From Cellvibrionaceae bacterium (lineage in GTDB: Bacteria; Pseudomonadota; Gammaproteobacteria; Pseudomonadales; Cellvibrionaceae): 64,000 nucleotides of DNA. The stretch is from the NCBI GenBank assembly GCA_021151825.1, contig JAGKWQ010000003.1:248001-312000 (forward strand). Direction: 5' to 3'. This document shows, one piece after another, positions 50,767 to 59,724 of the stretch. Each line of letters begins with the position of its first letter. The first letter of the stretch is position 1. A program made the translations under genes and the position numbers. The notes beneath the pieces were generated by a model. It did no database searches and was not told the origin of the DNA. It saw only the letters and a program-made list of their open reading frames with translations.

Positions 50767-51186
50767 TCAAGCTTCACGAATTTCATATGAGTGAGTAATC
50801 GCCACCCCACCCGCTTCCAGCATAATTGATGCTGAACAGTATTTAGTTGCCGATAGCTCAACGGCGCGCTTAACCTGGGTTTCTTTCAAGTCTTTGCCGG
50901 TTACCAAAAATTTCATATGAATTTTAGTAAATGGCGACGGCACACCTTCCGCGCGCTCTGCATCTAGTTCACAGCGACAATCAGTTACTTGCTGACGGGC
51001 TTTAGTCAAAATACTCATAACATCAAACGATGAACAACCACCCAAACCCAATAACAACATTTCCATTGGGCGTACACCGGTATTACGACCGCCATGATCT
51101 GGCGGACCATCCATTAATACCGCGTGGCCACTGCCCGATTCACCCAGAAATTGGGCGCCATCAACCCACTTCACAACTGCTTGCAT
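50767..51186 (-). CDS. OsmC/YhfA-family protein
   Basis: 139 aa. The two family cysteines are in Gly-Gly-Cys-Ser-Ser-Phe-Asp and Lys-Tyr-Cys-Ser-Ala-Ser. Start Met-Gln-Ala-Val-Val-Lys-Trp-Val and Gly-Glu-Ser-Gly-Ser-Gly-His resemble E. coli YhfA, which also lies next to crp. OsmC/Ohr relatives reduce organic hydroperoxides, but YhfA-type members are uncharacterised. Divergent from vfr, with a 276-bp gap that holds no other gene I can see. Confidence 0.85.
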   Translation of the reverse strand: MQAVVKWVDGAQFLGESGSGHAVLMDGPPDHGGRNTGVRPMEMLLLGLGGCSSFDVMSILTKARQQVTDCRCELDAERAEGVPSPFTKIHMKFLVTGKDLKETQVKRAVELSATKYCSASIMLEAGGVAITHSYEIREA

Positions 51187-51462
51187 AATTCATCCACCCG
51201 GCATTTACCGTTCATTCGAGAAGGCGCGTAGCCTACCATATTAAAAGTGCAAAGCCGAAATGTCGCATTATTCAACATTTGCCATTAAGAAAGTCATTTT
51301 TTCTAGACAATTCAATTAACTAGGCTTATAACTGCATCACAAATTTTCAGGATGTTACGGCTCCTCTATAGCCGCCAAGCGTCCTTGTCGTCATAATAAA
51401 TTTCATATGTAAATTAATCATATAAAAATCCCTCAACCATTACAAAAATCAGGAGCCACACC

Positions 51463-52098
51463 TTGGTCGCTGTCTCACTAACACCGCACATTAAGAATGT
51501 GGAAGAATTTCTAGTTCATTGTCACCGTCGCCGTTATCCCGCCAAAAGCACCATTATTTATGCGGGCGACAAGAGTGACTCCCTGTACTACATCGTGAAA
51601 GGATCAGTAACGGTACTTATTGAGGATGATGAAGGCCACGAGATGATCGTTGCCTATTTGAACGATGGCGATTTCTTTGGGGAGATGGGCCTGTTCGACG
51701 AAAAAGATTCGCGTAGTGCGTGGGTACGCGCTAAATCTGAATGTGAAGTGGCTGAAATCAGTTATGCCAAATTCCAGGAAATTTCTGAATCGCATCCCGA
51801 GTTTTTGTTTGCTTTGGGTAGCCAAATGGCACGTCGCTTACGCGCTACCACCCGTAAAGTGGGCGACCTCGCCTTCCTTGATGTAACTGGTCGTGTTGCT
51901 CGTACGCTATTGGAGCTATGCAAAGAACCTGATGCAATGACTCACCCCGATGGTATGCAAATCAAAATCACCCGTCAGGAAATTGGCCGTATCGTTGGCT
52001 GTTCACGCGAAATGGTTGGCCGTGTACTGAAGACTCTGGAAGATCAGGGGCTGGTACTGGTGAAAGGTAAAACCATGGTGGTTTACGGTACGCGTTAA
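51463..52098 (+). CDS. vfr: CRP/Vfr-type cAMP receptor transcription factor
   Basis: 211 aa from a TTG start at 51463 with AGGAG 7 bp upstream; the resulting Met-Val-Ala-Val N-terminus matches Pseudomonas Vfr. Cyclic-nucleotide domain with Gly-Asp-Phe-Phe-Gly-Glu-Met-Gly-Leu-Phe and Arg-Ser-Ala-Trp-Val-Arg (cAMP pocket). Dimer helix follows, then the helix-turn-helix Ile-Thr-Arg-Gln-Glu-Ile-Gly-Arg-Ile-Val-Gly-Cys-Ser-Arg-Glu-Met-Val-Gly-Arg. About three residues shorter than Vfr in the loop after Phe-Gly-Glu. Global regulator, probably cAMP-dependent. Confidence 0.93.
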   Translation: MVAVSLTPHIKNVEEFLVHCHRRRYPAKSTIIYAGDKSDSLYYIVKGSVTVLIEDDEGHEMIVAYLNDGDFFGEMGLFDEKDSRSAWVRAKSECEVAEISYAKFQEISESHPEFLFALGSQMARRLRATTRKVGDLAFLDVTGRVARTLLELCKEPDAMTHPDGMQIKITRQEIGRIVGCSREMVGRVLKTLEDQGLVLVKGKTMVVYGTR

Positions 52099-52120
52099 TT
52101 ATTAGTTATTCGCAAAACAT

Positions 52121-52147
52121 AAAACCCGCAATTAGCGGGTTTTATTT
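52121..52147 (+). terminator. Rho-independent terminator of vfr
   Basis: Nine-bp perfect stem (52121-52129 with 52135-52143), 5-nt loop, then ATTTT, 22 bp past the vfr stop. Confidence 0.8.
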
Positions 52148-52249
52148 TGTCTGAAACTCGGTATTTGCGTCTTATCCAATGGGAAAAGACGATTTTCACC
52201 TGCGCAACACACAACATAAAGCCCGAATAACAACCCAAACGGAGCTTTT

Positions 52250-53389
52250 ATGTTTTCATCCCACTTTTTATCAAGACTCGTTCTGCCAATTTTTTTGATT
52301 ATCAGTTGCCTGGGAATTGTTGCTTGCGGTAGCAGCAAAGACGACGAACCATCCAAGGACACGTCTGTAGCCCAGACAGCAGTTAACCAAGGACTGGTTG
52401 GGATTATTGTAGGCAAGATAACTCCGGCAGACATCAAGGTAGATTCAGCGGGTGTGCTGGAGAAAAATAAATCTGCGCACCTGACCGAAAAACAGTATTT
52501 CGCCATCGGCTCTAACGGAAAATCCATTACTGCCATGTTAGCGGCACGGATGATTGAATCAGGGTTATTGCATTGGGATACAAAAATCCTGGAAGTACTT
52601 CCTGAGTTAAAAGGAAAAATTCTTCCTGCTTACGAAAATGTCACGCTGGAACAATTACTTAATCATCGCAGTGGATTACTAGCACTTACATCGGCAGAAG
52701 AGGCTAGCAATTTTCTGGCAACAGCCCATTTACCCGAAGATCCCTGGCAACGGAGATTGACAGCAATTACCTGGATGCTAAATCAAAGTCCGTACAATAT
52801 TCCTGGCTCGGCATTCAGTTATTCCAATGCGGGTTACACCGTTGCGGGTGCGATGCTGGAAAAATTGGGTAACGATAATTACACAAACCTGGTAAATAAT
52901 TGGGTGCTAGGCCCACTAAATATCAGCGCCATCAATACCATGCCCGCTACGCATCTGGATAATCAACCATTAGGACACCTAGGAAATAAGGGACAGTTGC
53001 AAACAATCAGCTCTCAGGATGAACAACGATTATTAATTGATGATTTGATTGCCCCGGCAGGCAGCTTATGTTTAACCGGAGCAGATTATGCAAAATATTT
53101 GCAATGGCATTTACTGGCATTAGGTGGAAAAAATACTCCGATCCCAGCCAGCTATATTGAAAAACTCCAACGCCTTGGCGATAAGGATTATGCGTTGGGA
53201 TGGCAGTCAACCACACTCAACAACGGTATCATTCTTAATCATCTGGGTGAAACTGACGGATTTAAAACGTTGGTATTTATGGATCAGCGCGGTAGCGCGG
53301 CAATATTTGGCATTACCAACACCGCAGAAATTGATGAAAGCAATCCATGGGTAACCAGTTTGTTACAAGATGCAGTATTAAAATTATAA
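52250..53389 (+). CDS. Lipoprotein serine hydrolase of the beta-lactamase/D-peptidase family (class C fold)
   Basis: 379 aa. Lipoprotein signal with lipobox Ile-Val-Ala-Cys26. Beta-lactamase-fold motifs: Ser88-Asn-Gly-Lys91 (SxxK), Tyr191-Ser-Asn193 (YxN), and His-Leu-Gly near residue 338 at the KTG position. Sequence beyond the motifs is far from AmpC, so an esterase or peptidase role is as likely as beta-lactam hydrolysis. Asn-Gly within SxxK is unusual. It overlaps the 3' end of the convergent AraC gene by 6 bp. The pair interrupts a neighbourhood (vfr next to trpC) seen in Pseudomonas. Confidence 0.8.
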   Translation: MFSSHFLSRLVLPIFLIISCLGIVACGSSKDDEPSKDTSVAQTAVNQGLVGIIVGKITPADIKVDSAGVLEKNKSAHLTEKQYFAIGSNGKSITAMLAARMIESGLLHWDTKILEVLPELKGKILPAYENVTLEQLLNHRSGLLALTSAEEASNFLATAHLPEDPWQRRLTAITWMLNQSPYNIPGSAFSYSNAGYTVAGAMLEKLGNDNYTNLVNNWVLGPLNISAINTMPATHLDNQPLGHLGNKGQLQTISSQDEQRLLIDDLIAPAGSLCLTGADYAKYLQWHLLALGGKNTPIPASYIEKLQRLGDKDYALGWQSTTLNNGIILNHLGETDGFKTLVFMDQRGSAAIFGITNTAEIDESNPWVTSLLQDAVLKL

Positions 53390-54517
53390 ACTGGATGTTT
53401 TTCGCCATTCACTCGGTGTCACGCCGGTAAATCGTTTAAAGGCTGCATTAAATGCAGCCTTCGAATTAAATCCGGATGCCAATCCGATTTCCAGCACGGA
53501 TTGGGTTTTATATGCAGGATCACTTAAGCAGCGCTGCACTTCCTGCACGCGGTAGCGATTAATAAAATCAAAAAAACTCACTGCCATTTCTTCGTTCAAT
53601 AACTGGGAAATTTCATGATTTGTCGCTTCTAAAGAATGGGACAAGCTGGTGAGTGTCAAATCGCCATCCAGATAAGGTCGCTCGGTATTCATCAATTCAT
53701 CTAATGCTTTTTTTAACTGAGTGGCACGCTCGCCCGACAATTTCGCACGGGCATAACGTTGAGATTGAGGATTTTCAGTGTAGGCAGATGCTTCAACTTG
53801 AGCTGGCGATTCAGATAAAACAGGAGGCAACACAATATTTCTGTGCAATAGCGCACTGTAACCTAAAAAGTAGATACCAATAACCATGGCAAAATCTGTT
53901 ATTGGCGCGTAGGCAGTATCGCTAATCAAATCACCAGCAAACCAAATGCCCCACATAACCAGGAAAATAGTCAATGCCTGTTTTAACCAGCGCATGGTTG
54001 ACACTATGTCGGCGGAAAACTCTGCTTTTACGGCACGATCAAATTGATACCAGCGCCAAATACTCGCAAAAATATAAACTCCCACATGGATCTGTATAGC
54101 TATACCAAAACCATCCACACCGGTGGTGTTTCTATCTTCCAATAAATAAACGCGGAGTTCTTGTGTGCTAGCGCTAATTGCGACCAAAAACAACAATAAC
54201 GCAAACAGCATTGCAGGCGCTCCATGCAACAACACAAAAATTTTGCTGCTGGAAAAAATCTTTAGGGAAGAACAGACATATAAATACAGCAAGGGACCAA
54301 TCACTAAGTAAAAAGGTGAAAGGATTTGGGCAAGCTGCGGAAATTGATAAGCAATGCCTGAATACATCCATAAATCAGCACACAGGCACAGTGAAATAGA
54401 CAGCAGTAATAGTATTAGTAACTTGTTGGAAGAGGTTCCCGAAAATCGCTGCAACAACACAACAAGAAATATATTGTGGGCTGCAGCGATTAACGAAAAA
54501 ACATCACTCAATGCCAT
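53384..54517 (-). CDS. Membrane-bound AraC-family transcriptional regulator
   Basis: 377 aa from an ATG at 54517 (a TTG two codons upstream is open too). About seven hydrophobic segments fill residues 1-225 (7TM-like sensor), followed by a linker and a C-terminal AraC DNA-binding domain with two helix-turn-helix units (Leu-Thr-Ser-Leu-Ser-His-Ser-Leu-Glu-Ala-Thr and Val-Leu-Glu-Ile-Gly-Leu-Ala-Ser-Gly-Phe-Asn-Ser-Lys-Ala-Ala-Phe). It starts 11 bp after trpC on the same strand and may be read through from it. It probably senses a membrane or periplasmic signal; the adjacent lipoprotein hydrolase is a plausible target or signal source (inference). Confidence 0.82.
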   Translation of the reverse strand: MALSDVFSLIAAAHNIFLVVLLQRFSGTSSNKLLILLLLSISLCLCADLWMYSGIAYQFPQLAQILSPFYLVIGPLLYLYVCSSLKIFSSSKIFVLLHGAPAMLFALLLFLVAISASTQELRVYLLEDRNTTGVDGFGIAIQIHVGVYIFASIWRWYQFDRAVKAEFSADIVSTMRWLKQALTIFLVMWGIWFAGDLISDTAYAPITDFAMVIGIYFLGYSALLHRNIVLPPVLSESPAQVEASAYTENPQSQRYARAKLSGERATQLKKALDELMNTERPYLDGDLTLTSLSHSLEATNHEISQLLNEEMAVSFFDFINRYRVQEVQRCLSDPAYKTQSVLEIGLASGFNSKAAFNAAFKRFTGVTPSEWRKTSSL

Positions 54518-54528
54518 AGGCAATGTAT

Positions 54529-55329
54529 TTAATGATGAAAGAATTGGGCAAGCGCCTGCCCTGGATCGTCAGCGCGCATAAACGCTTCACCAACCAGGAA
54601 TGCATGAACATTTTTAGCGCGCATAGCGGTTACATCCACCGGAGCAAGGATACCGCTTTCAGTAACTACAATACGGTCACTACCAATTTTATCCAGCAAT
54701 TGGTAAGTAGTATCCAGTGTTACATCAAACGTGTGCAGGTTACGATTGTTAATACCGATTAATTTATTAGGTAACTCCAATGCAATATCCAATTCGCGCT
54801 GATCATGCACCTCGACCAAAACGTCTAAACCGATTTCATGGGCTAGTGCATTGAGCTCCTTCAGCTTGGCAGTTTCCAAAGCAGAAACAATTAACAGCAC
54901 GCAATCTGCACCCAGTGCACGAGCTTCGTAAATGTGGTATTCATCAACCAGAAAATCCTTGCGAATTACCGGCAAACTCACAGCGGCACGCGCTTGTTGC
55001 AAATAAACGTCAGCCCCCTGGAAAAAATCTACATCCGTTAATATCGATAAGCAAGCAGCACCACCTTTTTCATACGAACGCGCAATTTCATCAGGTACAA
55101 AATGCTCGCGAATAACACCTTTGCTGGGTGATGCTTTTTTAATTTCCGCAATAACGCCGGCTTTGCCTTGGGCAAGTTTGGTTTCAATCGCGTTGACAAA
55201 GCCACGCGCAGGCCCCTGGGCGGCCGCACGGCGTTTTAATTCATCAAGCGAAACACGCGCTTTGCGTTCGGCGATTTCTTCCCACTTGCGGGCGATAATT
55301 TTGCGCAATACCGTTGGTGTATCAGACAT
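54529..55329 (-). CDS. trpC: Indole-3-glycerol phosphate synthase
   Basis: 266 aa from the ATG at 55329 (Met-Ser-Asp-Thr-Pro); a TTG four codons upstream is also open. TIM barrel with Glu-(Ile)-Lys-Lys-Ala-Ser-Pro-Ser-Lys-Gly, Asp-Phe-Leu-Val-Asp, Gly-Ile-Asn-Asn-Arg-(Asn)-Leu and Ala-(Phe)-Leu-Val-Gly-Glu. Monofunctional, not fused to trpF. Fourth step of tryptophan synthesis. Confidence 0.95.
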   Translation of the reverse strand: MSDTPTVLRKIIARKWEEIAERKARVSLDELKRRAAAQGPARGFVNAIETKLAQGKAGVIAEIKKASPSKGVIREHFVPDEIARSYEKGGAACLSILTDVDFFQGADVYLQQARAAVSLPVIRKDFLVDEYHIYEARALGADCVLLIVSALETAKLKELNALAHEIGLDVLVEVHDQRELDIALELPNKLIGINNRNLHTFDVTLDTTYQLLDKIGSDRIVVTESGILAPVDVTAMRAKNVHAFLVGEAFMRADDPGQALAQFFHH

Positions 55330-55390
55330 GGAATTTTCCAACTAACTGTAATTTAAGAAAAACAGATTAAAACAAATATTTTATGATCAA

Positions 55391-56422
55391 TCATTCAAGG
55401 TATTGGGTGAAAGCAGCCAGCTCGCGAATTTTTTCACCGGCAAGGCTACTACCAATAGCATCGCGTGCCATTTCTACACCGTCAGACAAACTGCTGGCAA
55501 CGCCGCTGACATAAATAGCAGCACCCGCGTTAAGCGCAATAATATCAGCCGCTTTTTCCGCGTACTGACCACGACGATTACCCAGCGCGTCACGAATTAA
55601 TAACAACGAATCTTCTGCATTGGTAACACTCAAACCGATTAAACTTTTGGATTGCATTCCAAAATCTTCCGGCTTGATAATATATTCGCGAATCTCACCA
55701 TTTTTTAACTCTGCGACCTGGGTTTCAGTGGCGAGGCTAATTTCATCCAGTCCATCTTTGGCGTGAACAACCATCACATGTTCACTACCCAGACGGCCAA
55801 GAACTTCTGCCATAGGTTTGCACAGCTCGCCGTTAAACACACCGATCACCTGGCGTTTTACATTAGCAGGATTAGTCATTGGGCCAAGCATATTAAAAAT
55901 GGTGCGCATTCCCAGTTCTTTACGCGGGCCGATCGCATGACGCATTGCGCTGTGATGAGCCGGTGCGAACATAAAACCGACACCGATTTCTTTTACGCAA
56001 CGCGCCACTTGTTCAGATGTAATATCCAGTTTTATACCAGCGGCTTCCAATACATCCGCGCTGCCAGTAGAACTGGAAACCGAACGGTTACCATGTTTGG
56101 CAACACGCCCGCCCGCAGCGGCAACAACAAATGCGCTCGCGGTAGAGACGTTAAATAAATTCGCACCATCGCCACCGGTGCCACAAGTGTCAACCAAATA
56201 ATCAACATCAATACTGACTGGCGTAGCCAATTCGCGCATCACCATCGCCGCACCGGTAATTTCATCGAGCGTTTCGCTCTTCATGCGCAATGCCACTAAA
56301 AAACCGCCAATTTGCGCTGGCGTTGCACCACCAGTCATCACCAAACGCATCACTGAAATCATTTCTTCAGTTGTCAGGTCAAGCTGCGCTACCAGTTTTG
56401 TTAACGCTTGTTTTATATCCAT
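55391..56422 (-). CDS. trpD: Anthranilate phosphoribosyltransferase
   Basis: 343 aa. Phosphoribosyl-pyrophosphate site Val-Asp-Thr-Cys-Gly-Thr-Gly-Gly-Asp-Gly and Lys-His-Gly-Asn-Arg-Ser-Val-Ser-Ser present, together with Arg-x-Glu-Leu-Gly-Met-Arg-Thr-(Ile)-Phe-Asn. Second step of tryptophan synthesis. Not fused to trpG, as in Pseudomonas and unlike E. coli. 61 bp before trpC and 110 bp after trpG; that gap shows no clear element. Confidence 0.95.
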   Translation of the reverse strand: MDIKQALTKLVAQLDLTTEEMISVMRLVMTGGATPAQIGGFLVALRMKSETLDEITGAAMVMRELATPVSIDVDYLVDTCGTGGDGANLFNVSTASAFVVAAAGGRVAKHGNRSVSSSTGSADVLEAAGIKLDITSEQVARCVKEIGVGFMFAPAHHSAMRHAIGPRKELGMRTIFNMLGPMTNPANVKRQVIGVFNGELCKPMAEVLGRLGSEHVMVVHAKDGLDEISLATETQVAELKNGEIREYIIKPEDFGMQSKSLIGLSVTNAEDSLLLIRDALGNRRGQYAEKAADIIALNAGAAIYVSGVASSLSDGVEMARDAIGSSLAGEKIRELAAFTQYLE

Positions 56423-56532
56423 TGCCCGTTACCTTTTTTGTTAGTTTTGTCCGGTCCAGGAACCGGTCTCTAGAGTTTTATGTCAGGTTGATTCTAAAGT
56501 TTAATAGGCCGTTACTTTTTAAATAAAGGGGA

Positions 56533-57114
56533 TTAATAAGCTGTCAGGAAATTGCGCAGCATGTCGTGACCATGTTCAGTCAAAATCGATTCCGGATGAA
56601 ACTGTACACCTTCTACCGCGAGGGTTTTATGTTTCACCCCCATAATTTCTGCCATGCTGCCATCTTCATTTTGCGTCCAGGCAGTAATTTCCAAACAGTC
56701 AGGGATGGATTCTTTTTCGATAACCAATGAGTGATAGCGCGTGGCCTGAAAGGGATTCTTTAATCCTTTAAACACACCGGTGTTGTTGTGATACACCGGC
56801 GATGTTTTTCCATGCATCACAAAAGGTGCGCGGATAACGTTGCCACCAAACGCTTGCCCGATACTTTGGTGTCCCAGGCAAACACCGAGTAAAGGAATTT
56901 TACCGGCAAACGTTTGGAGCGTTTCGATGGATACGCCCGCTTCATTAGGTGTACATGGACCGGGGGAGATAACAATTTTTTCCGGTGCAAGTGCAGCAAT
57001 TTCGGCAACCGTGATTTCATCGTTGCGCACGACTTTTATCTCTGCACCTAACTCACCAAAATATTGCACCAGGTTGTAGGTGAAGGAGTCGTAGTTATCA
57101 ATCATTAAAATCAT
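56533..57114 (-). CDS. trpG: Anthranilate synthase glutamine amidotransferase subunit
   Basis: 193 aa. Class I glutamine amidotransferase with nucleophile Cys in Gly-Val-Cys-Leu-Gly-His-Gln, and His-Glu dyad in Val-Gln-Phe-His-Pro-Glu-Ser. Supplies ammonia to TrpE; may also serve PabB. Its ATG overlaps the trpE stop (ATGA), so the two subunits are translationally coupled. Confidence 0.95.
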   Translation of the reverse strand: MILMIDNYDSFTYNLVQYFGELGAEIKVVRNDEITVAEIAALAPEKIVISPGPCTPNEAGVSIETLQTFAGKIPLLGVCLGHQSIGQAFGGNVIRAPFVMHGKTSPVYHNNTGVFKGLKNPFQATRYHSLVIEKESIPDCLEITAWTQNEDGSMAEIMGVKHKTLAVEGVQFHPESILTEHGHDMLRNFLTAY

Positions 57115-58604
57115 TTTGCACCACCTTTTACTGCTGCTTCACCAACCATATCGACCGCTTTGAAAATCGCGCGCGCTTTATTCATGGTTTCTTTCCATTC
57201 CAATGCGGGAATCGAATCAGCCACTACACCAGCACCGGCTTGCACGTAAAGTTTGCCGTTTTTAATTACCGCCGTACGAATAGCAATCGCGGTATCCATG
57301 TTGCCGTTCCAGGAAATATAACCAACAGCGCCGCCATAAATACCGCGCTTCTCGCTTTCCAGTTCATCGATAATTTCCATTGCGCGAATTTTCGGTGCGC
57401 CACTCAAGGTTCCCGCCGGTAAAGCCGCACGCAGTACATCCATTGCGCGCAAGCCGTCGTTCAATTTTCCCGTCACATTGGAGGTGATATGCATAACATG
57501 GGAGTAGCGTTCCACCACCATTTTATCGGTCAGTTTTACGCTGCCCACTTTCGCAACACGGCCCACATCGTTGCGCCCCAAATCGATCAGCATTAAATGC
57601 TCGGCAATTTCTTTGGGATCATTGACCAATTCAATTTCCAGCGCTTTATCTTCTTCCGCTGTGCGGCCGCGGCGACGGGTTCCGGCGATGGGACGCACTG
57701 TCACTTCACCGTCTTCAAGACGCGCAAGAATTTCCGGACTGGAACCGACTACGTGATGATCGCCCAGATTCATAAAATACATATAGGGCGATGGGTTCAA
57801 ATTGCGCAGTGCGCGATAAAGATTGATCGGTTCGCCGCTAAAATCAATTGACATGCGCTGCGCAACAACCACTTGCATGGTGTCGCCCGCGAGAATGTAT
57901 TCCTTGATTTTATCGACGTAGCGATGGAAATTTTCTTCACCGCAATTGGACGTAAACAAAGGCTCGCTGTTGCCGTTGTTACCTAGCGATAAAGCGGGTG
58001 TTGCCGGTGTTTCACCGCGCAATTTTTTCTCCAGTTCATCCAGGCGCGCAGTGGCTTTGACAAAAGCGTTTTCGATTTCCGGATTGGCATGGATCACAAA
58101 AATTAATTTGCCGGCAAGATTGTCGAACACCAATACTTCATCGGAAACACTTAATAAAATATCCGGGGTACCAATAACATCTTTGGGTGTGCTGGCTTTT
58201 AAATGCGGCTCGACATAACGCACGCAATCGTAACCAAAATATCCGACTAATCCGCCGGTAAAACGGGGCAAGCCGGGCAATTCCGGTGCTCGGTAACGCT
58301 CTTTAAATGCTTCGACAAATGCCAATGCATCTGCACATTGGTGCGTCTCTACAACTTCACCATTGCGCTCGACAGTAACGGTTTCACCAAAGGCTTTCAG
58401 CACTGTGCGGGCGGGCAAACCAATCATGGAGTAACGCCCCCATTTTTCGCCACCTTGCACTGATTCGAATAAATAAGAGTATGGGCCTGCGGCCAGTTTC
58501 AGATAGGAGGATAGCGGCGTATCCAAATCGGCCAATACTTCACGCATGACCGGAATACGGTTATAGCCTTGCGCGGCTAACTCGATAAATTGTTCGGAGT
58601 TCAT
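57111..58604 (-). CDS. trpE: Anthranilate synthase component I
   Basis: 497 aa. Chorismate-binding domain with Pro-Ser-Pro-Tyr-Met-Tyr-Phe, Ile-Ala-Gly-Thr-Arg-Arg-Arg-Gly, Asp-Leu-Gly-Arg-Asn-Asp-Val-Gly-Arg and Pro-Ala-Gly-Thr-Leu-Ser-Gly-Ala-Pro-Lys-Ile-Arg-Ala-Met. The N-terminal Leu-Ser-Ser-Tyr-Leu-Lys-Leu resembles the LLES-type feedback site for tryptophan. First step of the branch from chorismate. It is first in trpEGDC order on this strand. No TRAP- or leader-peptide-type attenuator is obvious upstream. Confidence 0.95.
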   Translation of the reverse strand: MNSEQFIELAAQGYNRIPVMREVLADLDTPLSSYLKLAAGPYSYLFESVQGGEKWGRYSMIGLPARTVLKAFGETVTVERNGEVVETHQCADALAFVEAFKERYRAPELPGLPRFTGGLVGYFGYDCVRYVEPHLKASTPKDVIGTPDILLSVSDEVLVFDNLAGKLIFVIHANPEIENAFVKATARLDELEKKLRGETPATPALSLGNNGNSEPLFTSNCGEENFHRYVDKIKEYILAGDTMQVVVAQRMSIDFSGEPINLYRALRNLNPSPYMYFMNLGDHHVVGSSPEILARLEDGEVTVRPIAGTRRRGRTAEEDKALEIELVNDPKEIAEHLMLIDLGRNDVGRVAKVGSVKLTDKMVVERYSHVMHITSNVTGKLNDGLRAMDVLRAALPAGTLSGAPKIRAMEIIDELESEKRGIYGGAVGYISWNGNMDTAIAIRTAVIKNGKLYVQAGAGVVADSIPALEWKETMNKARAIFKAVDMVGEAAVKGGAK

Positions 58605-58912
58605 GGCATTACCTTTAGGCCTGCCTGACTCTTTTCATAAGAAGCGGCAAGCTGTTTCATATTATTGAAATCGGTTCAGGTTCTCGTTGCGACACAGCTA
58701 ACTGATATTCATAGCGCAACAGAGAAAGGGCGGACTTTGCTCAGGAGCGGAGAAGTTCCGGCAAAGCGATAGGAACTAGCGGCGCCATCGGGCGACGAGG
58801 TGGGTAGCGCACTCTGTAGTGGTGAAAGTTGCGTGTATCACGAGGAGTTTTCCTGTTTGAATTGAGGGCAAGTGTACTGAATTATTCAGCGACTGCCTAC
58901 CCTCAAACCGGC
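58605..58912 (-). other. 308-bp gene-free leader region of trpE
   Basis: No open frame of note. On the minus strand there is no short peptide with tandem tryptophan codons, so a classical trp attenuator is not supported. A short hairpin can form between 58754-58759 and 58772-58777 (AGTTCC/GGAACT). In Pseudomonas a phosphoglycolate phosphatase gene (gph) sits between rpe and trpE; here there is none and I see no remnant. Confidence 0.4.
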
Positions 58913-59596
58913 TTATTCGACTAACGCTAATTGGGCACGCATTTCGGCAATCGCCACGGCATAATCGGGTGCATTGAAAATGGCAGAACCGGCTACAAAA
59001 GTATCCGCCCCGGCTTCGGCAACTGCACGAATATTACCTATCCCTACGCCGCCATCAACTTCCAAACGAATGGGCAAGCCGCTGGCATCAATCAAGGTCC
59101 GAGCTTCACGCAATTTATCGAGAATATAGGGAATAAACTTCTGGCCACCAAACCCTGGATTCACTGACATCAACAGGATCATATCCAGTTTTTCCATTAC
59201 ATATTTAACCTTATCAAGCGAACTTGCGGGATTGAGTACCAAGCCAGCTTTACAGCCCTTGTCTTTAATAAGCTGCAGCGAACGATCCAAGTGACGGGTT
59301 GCCTCGGGGTGAAACGTAATAAAAGTTGCACCGGCATCGGCAAACTGGACGATCAGGTCATCCACCGGTTCCACCATTAAATGCACATCCATAGGGGCGG
59401 TGATGCCGTAGTTGCGCAACGCTTTACACACCATTGGCCCCAGTGTCAGGTTGGGTACGTAGTGATTGTCCATCACATCGAAGTGGATAATATCTGCTCC
59501 CGCTGCCAAAACCGCATCGACCTCGGCGCCTAAACGCGCAAAATCGGCAGAGAGTATGGAAGGCGCAATTTTGTAATCCCGTTTAAAGTTCTGCAT
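58913..59596 (-). CDS. rpe: Ribulose-phosphate 3-epimerase
   Basis: 227 aa, TIM barrel. Conserved Pro-Ser-Ile-Leu-Ser-Ala-Asp-Phe, His-(Phe)-Asp-Val-Met-Asp (metal His/Asp), Asp-Val-His-Leu-Met and Ser-Val-Asn-Pro-Gly-Phe-Gly-Gly-Gln-Lys-Phe, and Glu-Val-Asp-Gly-Gly. Interconverts ribulose-5-P and xylulose-5-P in the pentose phosphate pathway. Same strand as trpE, 308 bp upstream of it. Confidence 0.95.
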   Translation of the reverse strand: MQNFKRDYKIAPSILSADFARLGAEVDAVLAAGADIIHFDVMDNHYVPNLTLGPMVCKALRNYGITAPMDVHLMVEPVDDLIVQFADAGATFITFHPEATRHLDRSLQLIKDKGCKAGLVLNPASSLDKVKYVMEKLDMILLMSVNPGFGGQKFIPYILDKLREARTLIDASGLPIRLEVDGGVGIGNIRAVAEAGADTFVAGSAIFNAPDYAVAIAEMRAQLALVE

Positions 59597-59724
59597 AAAT
59601 TAAAGTTCTTTGTGAATGTCCCGATATTTGTAGTAGCTGGCGCTGGTTGATTGTAGAGATAGCGCCATTTATCAGATCATTTTACGTGATAAGGTTTATA
59701 ACCAAAACCCGATAAGCCAACAGA

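Noticed and set aside
58605..58912. trp attenuator
   Set aside because: No minus-strand leader peptide with tandem TGG codons and no terminator/antiterminator pair was found.
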